The notes under the pieces were generated by a model. It was not told where the DNA came from. It ran no database searches and saw only the letters and a list, made by a program, of their open reading frames with translations. Shown here piece by piece: positions 22,967 through 36,661 of a stretch of DNA of 64,000 bases (position 1 is its first letter; each line of letters opens with the position of its first letter). Source of the stretch: Loxodes magnus (Eukaryota > Ciliophora > Karyorelictea > Loxodida > Loxodidae). The stretch lies in assembly GCA_946699065.1 (NCBI GenBank), contig CAMPDV010000098.1:62001-126000 (forward strand), written 5' to 3'. A program made the position numbers and the translations under genes.

Positions 22967-24745
22967 ATGGATTAGTAAAATTATAAAAGTCCTAAAAAAT
23001 AATTTGGTTCTTAGAAAAGAATTCCTAAGATACTTTAATGTAGTTGCTTAATGTGTTAAAAGTGTATTAAAATTGGCCTTATGTCGCTCAATAAATATTT
23101 TTTAAAACACATTAGTAAATATTTAAAGGCTAAATATCTGAGTTAAAAGACTTGATTTCAACTGAAAAAATTGAGAAGAGCATAATGAGTTTCAATAAAA
23201 AGCAAAACTAAATGAAAATTTATAGAATTGTTTGCAAATATTTAAATAATAAAAGATATAGTAAATTAGCTTCATTAAAGTTTAGTGATGATCTAAAAAC
23301 TCTTTTCTAATATAATCAATTAAGTATGTACTTAAAACCACAAATAATATTAAAGGGCAATTATAAAATAATATAAGAAAAATCTAAGAAATAATTTAAA
23401 ATTTAGAAAAAACATTACATTTACCATCATAAACTAGATAGTAATAAGAAAAAATAGTAGCATTATTACATATAATTAAATATCAATACGAGCAGATAAA
23501 GTTAATGATTTAGAAATATAACTAAGTTCAAAATGAAGAAGTAAATGTTAATTAAATTTCAGATCAGTTAATTAAAATTATTTTATCGTTATGAATTTTA
23601 TTGCGGAAAAATGCAAAATTAAAATCCATAGCGTTATAATATTACAGATATATTAAATGAATATTTTAAATAATAAATTAAATATGATTTTACACTATTA
23701 ACAGTAGAGAATGTTGCTAAGTTCTTAGAAAAATTTTAAAATAAAGCTTTAGAAAATACTAATTTGCAAGAAAAACCTTTAAATTTTTCTAAAATATGTA
23801 ATAATTAAAATATTTTAATTTAATTCAAACAGTTATCAAGTTAAGGTTTGATAAAAAATTGAATGATATCATAGAATTATCTAAGGCTGATATCAAAATA
23901 GAATAAGCTTCTGCAAATGCGATAGCAATCTTAAAATACTTGAACTATATCTTTATACAAAAAAATTTTGAGGGAATAAGAATCTAAGGTGCTAATTTGA
24001 GAGAATCAAATTTTCAAGATTCTAATCTAAGAAACTCAAATTTATAAGTGGTCAATCTAAGAAATATAAAGAATGCGAAGCTAATCAACTGCAATTTAAA
24101 TGGAGTAAATTAAACTAAGAAGTAATACGAATTGCCCTAATTTCTTGATACTTTATTGAAACATATGGATTGAATTTATTCGATAGAGGTCACGAGTGAC
24201 TAGAAATAATCATATCAGAAAATAACGATTCGACTATAAAGATTTGGGATTTTCTGAGTGATTTCTATAAGAGTACCTTGACCGAACGAGCGAATGAAGC
24301 TGTAAAGAGGGATAAGAAATTAATAGTTTGGGAAGTTATGCTAGTACAATATAAGTATGGAAATTTTTGAATGTGACCTTAAAAATTACTTTGATGGGAC
24401 ACATGAATTATGCTAGATCGGTAGTGGTAAAAAATTATCAGAAATGAATCGTCTCGGAAAGTTCTGATTAAACTATAAAAATATGAAAATTTTCAATTAG
24501 TTAATCTATTCGAACTCTCTAAGGATATCAAGATTCGATAAGAACAATAGAATCAACTCATGAAAATATTAAAAATATCTGGAGGTCATGACAAAACAAT
24601 CAAAATATGAAATTTTAATAAACAAAACATACGAACTTTAAGGTCATATAAATTTAGTGATAATGTTAGCAATAACAACTGATAATAAGTTTATAATATC
24701 TGGATCATATGACATATTATAAAAATATGGAATTTCTAAACAGAT
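22967..24745 (+). pseudogene. Decayed pentapeptide-repeat plus WD40 protein
   Basis: Pieces of one protein appear in changing frames. They are a Cys-rich N-terminal patch (CSCLMCQKC near 23050), a long hydrophilic segment to about 23850, eight tandem pentapeptide repeats at about 23991-24110 (ANLRE SNFQD SNLRN type), and WD40 repeats such as DQTIKIWKF (Trp = TGA) at 24180-24740. At least three frame changes separate them, so this is a pseudogene unless several tiny introns explain the shifts. Pentapeptide plus WD40 proteins are common scaffold or signalling proteins in protists. It is related to, but not a copy of, the intact WD40 gene at 8.2 kb. Confidence 0.6.
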
Positions 24746-25430
24746 GAGAGGTTAATATTATTACTCTGACATTAGGGAGAAATTTATGAATTAATGCTGA
24801 CTGGAGATATAAAAGGAGTAATACCAGGTGGATAAGAGAAATAGATAAGGAAGTTAAATATTCAAAATTATTACAAGATCTTAAAGATGATTATATATAA
24901 AAGAAGGTAAGTATATAATTTAAATATAAATAGGAGTGAATTTAGAGTGAATTACAATAAAAATCTTCTATTCAAATAGTAATTTGTAGTTTTGAGAAAA
25001 TAGGAACGAGTGAAAACATCAAGCAAATATTGATAATGAAGTAAGTTTGAGAATATGAATTTAAAAAATGAAATTCATTGAAATTTAAATTAATACCTTA
25101 AAAGATATGAAGCAATCTAAAGTAATTTTAGCTTAACAACAGTCAAAGTTTTCATAATAAATAAAAAGCATAAATTTAAATTATTTTTACTTTGATTTTT
25201 TAACTATTATTATTTAAGTATGGATATAAAATTTTGGTACTATAAAATTATTTAAAAAATTAAAAATAATATACTAACTTTTATTATAAATTTTACTTTT
25301 CAAAAATTAAAAAATAATTCTGTTTTAATTTTTGTAAATTTATAATAAAACAATAAAAATAACGCTTGATTAAAAAAATTATGAATTTATTTAAATATAA
25401 TATGCTAATAAATTCTGGATTTTTTAATTC
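24746..25430. other. AT-rich region
   Basis: It follows the WD40 pseudogene and may hold more of its remains. No motif is visible. Confidence 0.4.
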
Positions 25431-25439
25431 GTGAGATCA

Positions 25440-25800
25440 GTTAGTACAAACAGCAATATCCTAAAGAGAAGTTATTTTACTACTAAAAATTTGAATAAAA
25501 CATTATTAAAATTAAAAAAGAAACCTGATTTAATCTGTGATTCTTTTACAATTAAAGATTTAAGGAAGTAAACTAAATTATTTTAGAAGATTTTTAAAAG
25601 ATTAGATCTTTTGTTAAAAACAGTATATGATAGAAAATTCGAGATGCTTGACAAAATGTCTAAAGAATTAAGAATTTAAAAATTCATAGAATAAAAACAA
25701 AAAAAATCTAAAAACTACAGAATTTTATTAAATATAATAATTTTATTACCAAAAATCTTAATATCTAGATAAAAAGTAATCAATTCTTTATATTAAAATG
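25440..25800 (+). pseudogene. Protein-coding fragment, also found diverged at 27.3 kb
   Basis: A frame of about 110 codons reads as a convincing basic helical protein (SYFTTKNLNKTLLKLKKKP... FIEQKQKKSK). Its 3' part, with KLISRQK-like residues after the word TTAATATCTAGATAAAAAG, recurs at 27320-27440 with the protein pattern partly kept. No family is recognised. It may be two decayed copies of one gene or of a mobile element. Confidence 0.35.
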
Positions 25801-27319
25801 ATTTTATTTTAATAAATTTAAAAATGTAAGAGATATTTAATAATTATAAAAGAACAATATTTTATTTTTATATTTACAATAATTTTGCTTTTAGTCATAT
25901 AAGTTAAAAATTGTTCTTAATTTTATATTTCCAATTTTTGATTAAAGAAATATTTTTTATTTTTTTAATCGTAAATTATAAAAGTACAATCTTTTTCATT
26001 TTATTTCTTTAAATGAAAAAAATCTTTTAAGATGCTATATTTAAGAAAAATTAATGAAATATGTTCTTATATAATGATTTTCTTTTTAATTACGTATTTT
26101 TTAATTATAAATCTTTAATTTAATAATAAAAATAATATTTTATTTTACATTATTAATTAGATATTTTTAGTTTATTTTTACATTATGCTTTATTTATTTT
26201 TAATTTGAAAATAATTTACAATTAATTTATAATTTTCAGACTTATGAATATAAACTATCATGATATTATTTTTTAATATGTTATAAACTAAGAAAAATAT
26301 AGAGACTAAAAAATTAAATTCTTATAGAATGTGGTAAAATGTAAAGAAATATTAATTTCTTTGGGATACTATTTTTATTTTGAATAAAACTTATCCTTTA
26401 TAGAGATTAGCATATTAAAACATAGACCAGTTACTTTTCTTATATCCTCCTTACAGTATGCAAAATTTCTTAAAAATACTTAAAGCATTTTAAATTCCAA
26501 TAAATATTAGAATTACGATGAAAAATAGTAAAATTTATTATATTTTAAATTTATAATTTTCTAAATTTAAATTTTTTTTCTTATTTGGGAAATAAATAAT
26601 TTTATTGTTTAAACTAAAGAAAATAATTTTATTTTCCTTTGTAAACTAATTTTTATGCATGAATAATATAAAATTTGAATTTTAAGTTGTTTTTAAGATT
26701 TGAACTTTAAAATATTGAAGTCATAAAATTATTTAATTTAATTTGCTGTAAGTTTCAAAGTTTTTGCTCAATTTCTTTAAATTATAGCACCTATTTAAAT
26801 TAAAAACATTTTGAATTGTTTTCTAATTCGCATTTAGTTTTTTAAATAATAAACAAATCTGTATTAAATCTAAAAATTTAAGCATCAATAACATAATAAT
26901 TCTAAATCACAATTACTTCTAAATATTTTTTCATTCATTCGATAAATTTTTTCCAATTATCCGTAGTTTATCAAAAAACATTACTATCAACATCTAATTA
27001 TAAAAAGGAAAATTAAGTCTTTTGTTATAATCCTGATATATTAAATAATTTGCAATTTTAGTAAGATAGTAAGTAAAAAGTGATTAAAAAATAAACTATT
27101 AAATTAATTTTTAAATTTTATGATTAAAGATCTGATATACGAGTTATTATCATTATATTATAAAAATACTAAAGTAAATTTAGGATATCTATACATAATA
27201 ATAGTTAAAGAAAGTAAAATCAGTTATTTTCGAAAACCTTAAAAAGTTTAATTATTTGTTAATCGGTTACATATAAATAAGAAAAATTGTAAACATTTGA
27301 TAAAAAATTAAAAAATTAA
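25801..27319. other. AT-rich region
   Basis: Over 80% A+T with no recognised feature. Confidence 0.5.
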
Positions 27320-27450
27320 TAAACTTATAGAATAAAAAAAATTTTAAAATTAAAGAATTTCATTAAACATAATATTCTTAACGCCAAAAAAATTAATATC
27401 TAGATAAAAAAGTAAGCATTTCTTTATATTAAAATGATTTTACTTAAATA
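27320..27450 (+). repeat. Diverged second copy of the 25.7-kb fragment
   Basis: It shares TTAATATCTAGATAAAAA followed by TTCTTTATATTAAAATGATT with 25750-25805. Translated residues LIEQKKFQN... ISRQK parallel FIEQKQKKSK... ISRQK. Confidence 0.45.
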
Positions 27451-29394
27451 ATTAAATAATTAAAAAAAACTTCATTATATAATGATAATAATTTATCTAA
27501 CTTACAGTAATAAAAATAATTAAAGCTAAAATTTAGTAGAATTAGTCAAAATAAAAATAAAATTTAAACATTTAAAATTCTTAAGAAACTTCAATTTATT
27601 AATAACTTTTATATTAATTCAAATGGAAAAATAAAAATGTATAATTTAAAAAAGATATAATTTTTAGATTAGGAAACTTGAAAAACATAACTATTAATCG
27701 TTATATTTTTAACGTGTCTCTTAATAATTTAACAAGGATGTATTACAAGACATTTAACACAAATACAAACTTCTATGTAAAATTCATATTATAAAATTTA
27801 AATTCCACTTGCAGTTTTTTGGATGCGTTCTCTTCAAGATATTAATTCTAATTAGGAATCACTTTAAGTTTATGAATTATAAGAAAATACTTAATATTTT
27901 TGCTAACTACGATTTTGTTTATATGATAAAAAAACTAATGGAAAACTTTAGAAACTTTTACCTAAAATCTTGAAGTGAATTTGTATCATTTGCAGATAAT
28001 TTCGAGACTTAAGGAAAATTGATTTCTAAACTTAAGCTTTAAACACAATAAGTTTGTCTTTTGTTTGCAGAAAAATTTTATTGTAAAATAAGCAAAAAAT
28101 CAAATCTAAATTATCGAGAAATAAATTATCTAAAGAAAAATTCGCAAAAGAGACTTCCTTAAAGAAAATATTTTTCTCTTTAAGATTAAAACTTAATTCT
28201 CTCAGACATTGTCATTTTACAATTAAGTTTGAATTATTTTATTTTTGTAGTTCTTTTTATTAGTTTAATAAATTTATATTTAAATAGAAATTAAAATTAA
28301 TTCTTTTTTAATATTCTTTGAAGAGTACTTATATCTCTTTCTATTGCTTATAAGAATTGATTTACTTTTTTAGATTATTTAAATTCCAATTTTTAATTTG
28401 ATTTGATATAGTACAATTGTTAATGATAGTTAATTAATTATAGAAGTTATTTGCTTGATTATTATTTTTAGATTTTTATAAATATTATAATCTATTTATT
28501 AATCTTGCTCCTTCATAAAAGTTTTAGTTTCTGTATAATGTTTAATTTTAAATAATGTCAGTAAATATATGAAACTTATTATTTTAGATTTTTTATTTAT
28601 GCTATATGCTTTAAATCTTAATCCTCATCTATTTTTTAATTCTAACAATGTGCAGAATAAACTTAATGAATAATTAACTTTTATTATTTAATTCTTATAA
28701 GCAACAAAGCTATCTATATTTATACTAATAAATATTTAACTAATGAAACTATACATTCTCTCCATTTAGTAAAGTATCTGTTTAAATAATAATTTTAAAT
28801 AATTAGAAATTTATAGTAAACATACTATTTTAAACTATAAATGTAATAAAACTTATAAATTTAGAGTAAGTAATTTAAACATAGCAAAGATATTCTAGAT
28901 AATACAATATTAATAGATAATATATTCAACTTTTACTAATCAAATCATTATTTAATATAGCAAAATAGCTATTATCAGCAAAAGAATAAACATTTGGTAA
29001 ACTAAATATGATTAATTAATTAATTAATAAAGTGGTACCATACTTTTATTTAAGATTAAAGTAAATCAAAATTAAAGATATTTTTACATCAAAATAAACA
29101 CTTAATTTGAAAAATTAACAATTACTGATAAGTCATAGTAAATAAACAGTCTTGCTAAGTTTTAGATATGAAACTTAATAATAGTATCGAAGCTAGAAAA
29201 ATTTTTCAAATGCTCATAAATTAATAATATCTTATGTCATTTAGAAAATTCTCTTATCATAGTAAAGTATCATATATTGATTCTCACTTATATATAAATA
29301 ATAAGAATATAAAAACTCATAAAGAAGGAGATTGCTTATAAATTAATTGAAAAACAAGTAAAATTTAGAATGCTTTGAAAGGACTATCTAGATA
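27451..29394. other. AT-rich region
   Basis: I see nothing beyond AT-rich DNA and chance frames. Confidence 0.5.
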
Positions 29395-29672
29395 ATGAAA
29401 AAAGAAAAACTTAAACCAATTAGGCTTTATTTAAAATCTTTGAAATATCCGGAAAAGACAATTGAAAATTAAAGGCAATAATTAAGTTTAAATATGATAT
29501 CAAGTTAGAAAGAAGAAATTGTTTCTAGAATTTAAAAATAAAGAGAAAAATGAATTACCACTGAAGTTTCTTATTTAGAGATCATAAGGATGAAAAAGCC
29601 TTAAAAAATTTAAGAAGGGTTATTATAACTAAGATAATTTGCTAAGTAGCTGAAAGATTTATCAAATATTAT
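29395..29672 (+). pseudogene. Truncated helical ORF cut by repeat A2
   Basis: From ATG 29395 an open frame of about 93 codons encodes a basic, Gln/Lys/Leu-rich protein (MKKEKLKPIRLYLKSLKYPE at the start, one internal TGA). It runs straight into repeat A copy 2, where protein character ends. The repeat seems to have inserted into a coding or formerly coding sequence. No domain is recognised. Confidence 0.35.
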
Positions 29673-30194
29673 TTTTTAAAACTGCCATAGTTGTTCGAAG
29701 GTGAACAACAAGGTCATCTTCATCAGAGGTTGGGGAAGTTAAGTACCCATAATTGACTTTATGTCTTCCTCTGCTTTGGTTTGGCCTCGAGACATAAGAT
29801 TCTTAGATCTTCGACACTGGCTTGACTTGGCTTAGTTTATTTTTAATTCTGGAACGAAAAAGAAATAATATTGCGAGCTTCATCAGAGGTGGGGAATTTA
29901 AGTACCCATAATTGACACATGTCATCCTCTGGTTTGGTGATGCAACGAGACACAATCCTGCCATGTCCTTGGACCTCCAGCAAGTATTAAAGATTACGAG
30001 TATTCTTAAATTATATCAGTATTGAAAATTTTTATCAGTACTGAATAATTATACTAGTATTGAGCAAGGTCTACCAGTATCTGATAATTTTATCAGTAAG
30101 AAACATTCTTGTCAGTATGAAACATTTTTTTTTAAAGAGCTGCGCACCAACGAGAGTGCTACGCGCTCTATAATCAAATTTATTTATTTATTTA
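29673..30194 (+). repeat. Dispersed repeat A, copy 2
   Basis: Nearly the same as copy 1 (10.8 kb), including the dimeric body and the tail hairpin, here with full GAGC/GCTC pairing. The head forms a perfect hairpin, GTTGTTC GAAGGT GAACAAC. It ends in TTTA repeats. Confidence 0.75.
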
Positions 30195-31361
30195 AGTGAA
30201 TATATGATAATACTATTATTTCTCTTTGTTATAATTATTTTACCTAAGATATATTAAACTCTAATGTTAATAGCTTACTTTATAAAGTGTTAAAGTAATT
30301 TTATAGACTTTAGAATATATTGTTTTGATAATTTTCTATTTAGAACTAATTACCTAGGCCCAAAAAGTTATTCTTGATGGCTTAATTTAAGCCTGGCTTA
30401 TTATTATATTGGTTCAACTTATGTAAGATGAATGGTAATAGAAAATAAATGAAAAGTATGATAAATTGAGTATAATTATATGGTTTACTAATAATAACTA
30501 GAAGTATTATTATTATATCATACAATTACTTATTATAATCTATTTAACATTAATTTTAATTATTATATCCTTTTATAAACTGGATACTATTTCTATTTTT
30601 AATTCCTATATCATTTAGCATTTGTAACAGCATACTAAATTTTTTTATTTAAAAGTATTAGGGATTTCAATAACTTTAAGTTTCATTATAACTTAGATTA
30701 TTAAAAAGAATATTCAATTACAAAGAAAAAAGTGCTTAAGTATAAAATAAAAAAGTCTGAAGGAGTATCATTATGTGCTTCTCTCAATCTTAGTATACTA
30801 AATAATCTCCTAAAATCCTTAAAAAAATACAATTCATACCTAGGAGGAAATAAATTTATGCTCTAAGAGAGATTCTTAATATGATTTTCTTGAAGTATGT
30901 AGCTATGTTTACTTTATGATTTAATGAAATTTACTCAAAGTTAATATAGTAACGTAAGGCAAGACTTATAAGGGAATATTTCTTGTACTGTGGATACTAA
31001 TGAGATTGTCAATTATCTTTTAGAATTAAATTTATTTGCCAATAAATTAAAAATTAATCCTTATATCTAATCTATTATATCCTTAATAAGTTATTTTCTT
31101 TCTTATCTAGCAAACTTTAAGGTTTTAAAGTATTGTAATTTAATAATAGTTTAAAAGGAATAAATTATAGAAGCTATTCTATTAATTTTAGCTTTAATAA
31201 ATAATATTTATTTTATTTTAAGTTATTTAGTTTAAAAATAACTAAAAATAGATGAAAATATCTAGATTATGTAAAAAGGGATATGTAATAATTAAGTAGC
31301 AGTTAGTAAAATAGCAAAACTAGTTACTTTAATAGAGAATTATAGGGAACTTTCTCTTCTC
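30195..31361. other. AT-rich region
   Basis: No gene recognised. A short perfect inverted repeat, GGCTTAA/TTAAGCC, occurs near 30380 without further context. Confidence 0.45.
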
Positions 31362-31373
31362 TAAATTATAATA

Positions 31374-32453
31374 AAGATTAATTTAGATTTGAATTATAAG
31401 TATGAAGCATATATTACATTAAAATCATTAAAATAACTGTTCGCCTTCCGGCTTAATTGAAGTTTTAAATGTATAAAATCTCCTTTCCTGCATGTTCGTT
31501 CCATGTGCTCTTTTTCCTGGATTTCTCTCTTTTTAATAGTCTGAATTAAGAATTTTTTTTTCCAGATTTTCCCATTTCCCGATGGGAAGAATTCCGTCGC
31601 TCGCCATTTCATTTGCTAATAGTTAATATTACTCTAAATATTCATTCTTATTCTTTTCTATTGGGGACATTTTCGCCATAGATGTCAAGTGCTGTTGCAA
31701 ATGTAACATCTTTTCCTTGCTCTAGGAAATATATTTTCTTGTTTCTCTATTTCCATTGGAATTCCTTAAGAAGACTTCTACAGGTTTTCTTCTATTAATT
31801 TAAGTCTGGAATCTAATTTTACTCAGTTTTTCTCGTCTTGCTCTTGCATTACTCAAATATCATTCTCTAAATTTTAAATTGACTCATAGTATCCGACTTT
31901 AGCTCTTCGGTCTACCATATGGATTTCGTCATCATCTTCATGGTTTATCAGATCCTGACTTATTGCAAACATCTCTTCCTTCTGGGAGTTTAATTCCTCT
32001 TCGAGTTTTTTTATGTTTCTAATAAGTAGATGAATCAGCTGTTTCATCTATTCAGAGTTCATTTGTTCTATTTCAATGTTGTCTAAATCAAAGGTAATAG
32101 GATCTATATTAAATTATCGTACTTTACCTTCTTCGTTTATTTTTTATTTCTTCGTTATTATTTTTATCGATTCAGTTGAGTGGTCTCTTTTTTCAGTTTT
32201 CAATGGAGGCGTTGAGAGTTGTGTCAACTTTTCTGTTCTGAATTTTTGTCTCAGTTCCTAATTGTCCTTTGATGGAAGAAGTCCGCTTTATTTTAATTTG
32301 TAGGATTTAGTATTTTTTATTAGTTCTTCTAATTTATTTTGTTGTTCTGGTTATTTTTATTAAGAAGAGCGTTAAGTTGAAGAAGAAGTGGTGAGAATAT
32401 TTACTTCTGGTTTTCTCTCCTGTTCTGAGGAGGATTTATTTTAGTCATAAAAT
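31374..32453 (-). mobile_element. Gag-like single-ORF retroelement, copy e, inside LINE fragment L3
   Basis: The protein frame runs the full element on the minus strand: Ser/Gln-rich N-terminus, coiled coil with QMNSEQMKQLIHLLIRNI, and the zinc knuckle CYICNSTWHLWRKC (TGA, then TGG, as Trp). The C-terminus is basic, with FFPSGNGKIWKKK aligning with copies b, c and f. TAAATTATAATA at 31362-31373 and 32454-32465 may be a 12-bp target duplication, but it is AT-only and so weak. An ATG lies within five bases of the 5' edge, though in a different frame from the main ORF. No in-frame TGA stop was found inside the element. Confidence 0.75.
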
Positions 32454-32465
32454 TAAATTATAATA

Positions 32466-34060
32466 TAGAGATATTTTTTGCTATATATCTTTAATAATCT
32501 CTTATCAATTTAATTTTAACTACTTGACTGTCAATCTATCCTTTACCAAGTTCCTAGTCAAGTACAACGTATCTGTTTTAAATTATAGTTTAGAAATTAG
32601 TTTTTCTTCAAAAGTTAGATAATATAAAATCTCTTAGCTATTTTGAATTAACATTGTAATTTTTTATAAAAGCCGAATTTTCTTCCATTTTATTGATATG
32701 CTGTTTAGTAGATGGAAAATATGGATAAAGACATTTTCTCTTTAATTAATTTATAGAATCTTATTCCAAAGAATTTCTTAAGTATCCTATTTTAGATTTT
32801 ATGAATGAGAGTTGTTGAAAATCTAAAAAGATTATTAACAGAATTTTATGGATAGAAATGTTAAATTGGAAGAAATTTACTACTTTAAAATTTGGCTCTA
32901 TTTCAGATTTTCCATTAAAGTACATTTTTCTGATGCAAATTTATCAAAAGATTTGATTTAATTGATTAGTTGCTCATTTAGTTTATCATATTATTTCTAC
33001 AATTTTATGTATTTAGAATCAATAAAGTCGCACTTGGAAATTTAACCCAAATGTAGTAGGTTTGTTCCAGTAACCGTATCTAAAGTCAAAATAATTGTTT
33101 GAATTTTTTAATCACTGGATTAAATTTCAACCTGTGTGTAATCATTCTATAGTTAAGGTATTTTTGTTTATCTGAAAGCATCTTTAAATTCTTGGATATA
33201 CTTATTTTTTACAAATATAATGAACTTAATATGCTTTAATAATCCAATTCTTTAAGTTATAGATTCTATTAAAGATTATTACATAAATCCGATTTCTAAG
33301 AATATTTCTTTTCTCATTCAAAGTTAAAAATTTCAAGTTAGCTTTATAATATTTATACTTAATCAGTTACTTTTTAATTTTAAGATTTCAGTTATTAATT
33401 ATAATTAAAAATATAGTTTAATTCAAGTTCAATATTAGTTTTTTATTATCAAACTTCTTAAAGTAGTTGCCAAATGTGTTGTTATCCAGAAAATTACTAT
33501 TAGTAGAATGAAATTTATTATTTTAAATATTCCTATTTTGAATATAATAATGATTCTTCAGTTTATGTTTGATCAATTTCTAATTTTATCTATTGCGTTT
33601 ACGCTTCTTAATTTATAAAAACTCTATTGTTAGTTTAAGTTCTTTACTCAATACATTTTATTATAAAATTTGTTTAAACAGTTATCTCTTTAGAATTGAT
33701 ATAAGTTGTTTATACTGATTATTCGTGAACTATTATTTACTCTTTGGATTAAAATGAAACCTAATTCCTCTCAAATTTTTATTGAAAATTTTTCTAAAGT
33801 AGTTATTAATTATGTTTTACTATAGAAAGATATTATTTATAAGTAACATTATCTAATTAAAATTGTTTATTTTAATCTTCTACTTTAAAATTATTAATAG
33901 ATTATTTTTTATATGTTATAATATTTAATTATCTTTTCAATAGCTTTTCCTAATAATATTATAAGTCAAATTTTAGTAACTAATTTTATTTTTTATTTTT
34001 TTGAATTAATTAATTAAAATATAATAGTTTCAATATTTAAGAATATTGAGACATATTTGC
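32466..34060 (-). pseudogene. LINE fragment L3: N-terminal coiled-coil region only
   Basis: On the minus strand the translation follows residues of the L1 polyprotein's N-terminal region. KYIQEFKDAFRQTKIPQLQN parallels KYAKSVKSIFTQTITPQAQN, and TLDTVTGTNLLHLGQ plus CDFIDSKYIKLQ parallel the L1 text at 14160-14260. There are frameshifts. The fragment stops at Gag-like copy e, and I could not recognise its continuation beyond 31373. Its 5' end adjoins the 3' end of L2, so two LINE copies lie head to tail. Confidence 0.65.
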
Positions 34061-36661
34061 AATAAATATAGCTTAGACTATAAATATTACAAATATGTTG
34101 AAAGATAAAAGTTTGTAAATGTCAATTAAGCTTCTTCTTGTTCTTTCTCTATTATATATTTTTATTTATTGACTTGATGAATATTGTCTTTTTTTCCTTC
34201 TAGAAAATCTTCTAAAAGCTCATCTAGTAGTTCAAACATTTCAATACGCTTTTTTAGTAATTCAGAATGAAAATTTTTGATTAATTGATCTATTTTAGGA
34301 ATTTGATTTTTTGAAAAATGTTTGTTTATATAGTTTTAGTCATAAAGAATTAGTTTCTTCTTGTCTTTTTCTTTAAAAGCTTATGACTTTCGAGTTCCTC
34401 AATAATGTCTGCATAGTATTAGCAATCAAAAATATGATCAGTTTCATCAAAGTCTTAGCCACATAAGCAAATAATGCTATATCTAACGTTAATGTGGCGA
34501 TTACTAAGTTCTTATTGAAAACTATAAGAAAAAGTCCTCAGTTTATAGATAGAAATAGTCTCTCTAATATAGTGTTTATTATATTTGGTATAAGTAATTT
34601 CAGGAAATACACTTTAATTATTTTCTATTTAGTCTATAATTCTTTTTGCTGTTGGCATAAGTGTATTCCTAGAGAGATATTCCATTAAGAATTTATGTTT
34701 TATTTTTTATTCTGTGAGTTTATAAAAATCCATCTTACTCTTAACATGTGACATGTCAACATTATACAAATCGATACATTTCTTTATATGTTTCTAGTAT
34801 GGTAAATTAAATTTAGTGCATTTTTCTAATAGAAAAACAGTATCTGAGTTAGGATTTTCTTTGCTATATTACATTAATTTTTAATAAAAGTGCATTAAAT
34901 TTTTAGTTGCTATATGTGTAAAAGGAAGCCAGTTAAGGTCAATAAAGCATGACTCATTGAATGTGAATTCTTAAGATCTAAACGCCTATCTTGAGATAAG
35001 TCTTTACGATTTTGTTATCTTGTTTTTTATTCCTTTAATTCCAGAAATAGTAGCTCACGGAGTAATATCACATCCATATTCAACTTTAGGCAAAATAAAA
35101 GTTCTACAAAGAGTTTTAACGCTGAGAGGGGATACTAATCCATATTTAGAAAGTATTGCAGTAGCTTTTTAAATAGCTACTCTGTATTTGGTAGCTACTG
35201 CTGTATAATGTAATTTGTAATTTTATTTTATTCCTAACTAATATCCTAAATAGTTAACTTCATCTTTTTAAGCAATTGGAATCCCATTGAGCTTTATAGT
35301 AATAAAAGGTTAGTTTTCTTTTCATTTATTTTTTTTCAAGAATTCTATTATTTCACATTTGGCTACATTAATTGTAAATTTTACTCAATCAAAAACTGCA
35401 GATGTAGCTTGTAATAATTTTTAGGCATTTATCTAGGAAGAAGACAATTGGATTAAGTCGTCAGCGAAGGCTCGTACTACGAAAGTTTTAGATAATATTT
35501 GAAATTCTAATTTCTTCTGATTATCTTCTAAATATCTTATAACAATATCATAGTATAAAATTGCAAGTACAGGTGCATGGCTACTTCCTTACAATACTCC
35601 ATTGTTATATTTAATTGTTCTTGTAAGATATCCATCAATTTCAAACTTAGCATCAACATTATCGTAAAAAGATTCTAGTGCCAACACTAGGTCCAAAGGT
35701 AGCCTAAGTCTTCTAAGATGATCAAAAAGTAATTTCCTAGATATGCTACCAAACATTTTTTCTACATCTATTAAAATAGCAATTAATTACTTTTTATGGG
35801 ACCATCTACGATGCAAGTCTATAATTTACTAAATAGTTCAAATTTGCTAAGTAGTGGAGCGTTTACGAATAAATTCAAATTAGGCTGGATGTAAAATGTT
35901 TCGTTTATAAATATAATTATAAAGTCGTTATGCTAGTGCTTTATCATAAATTTTAAGTAGACAGTTCAATAAAGCTATAGGTCGTCAATTACATCAATTA
36001 CTTTTGCTTCCTTTTTTGAAAATCTGAAGAATATTTATTTTTTTCATTGCATTAGGTATTTTAAATGTTCTAATCATGTTATTAATGAAACTTGTAATAA
36101 TTTGATGCAAATCTTAACCTCCATATTTAATAAGTTCAGCTTTTAGACCATCATTACCTGTAGCTTTATTATTTGCAAGCTAAGATATAATTTTTTTAAT
36201 TTCAAATCATGTAAAAAGAGACATATTTTATAAATGACTTAATTTCCAATTTAAGATAAAAGATTTATTTCTAAATATTCCCTCTATTTTTCTATTTGAG
36301 AAGTCAAATTCTATCTTACTTATTTTCGAATGTTTATCAAAAACGTTAGTTTACCAATTTTAATAAATTGCTGTTGTTAGTTAAAGTTAAAATTCATCTA
36401 ATTACGAATTTTAGGTTTTATTAGATTTTTAGCTGGTTTAAACATTATTTAAGCATTTTTATTAAGATCTTTATGTTTTTCCTTAGCTTTTTATTTTTTT
36501 CATTTCCAAAATTTGCGAAGATAACTCTTATAAGATTAAATTTTAAGCTAGTAAAGTTTGGTAACATCTTAATTAAGATGTCCATACAAAGCTAATGCGT
36601 TCTAATATGCAATATTATCCTTTTTTGCTTGAACAAATAACGTAGCTAAGTAACTTGGCAA

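Noticed and set aside
34494..34688. Standard-code ORFs such as 34494-34688, 37395-37586 and 54133-54324
   Set aside because: They are antisense shadows of the LINE, Gag-like and giant-gene frames.
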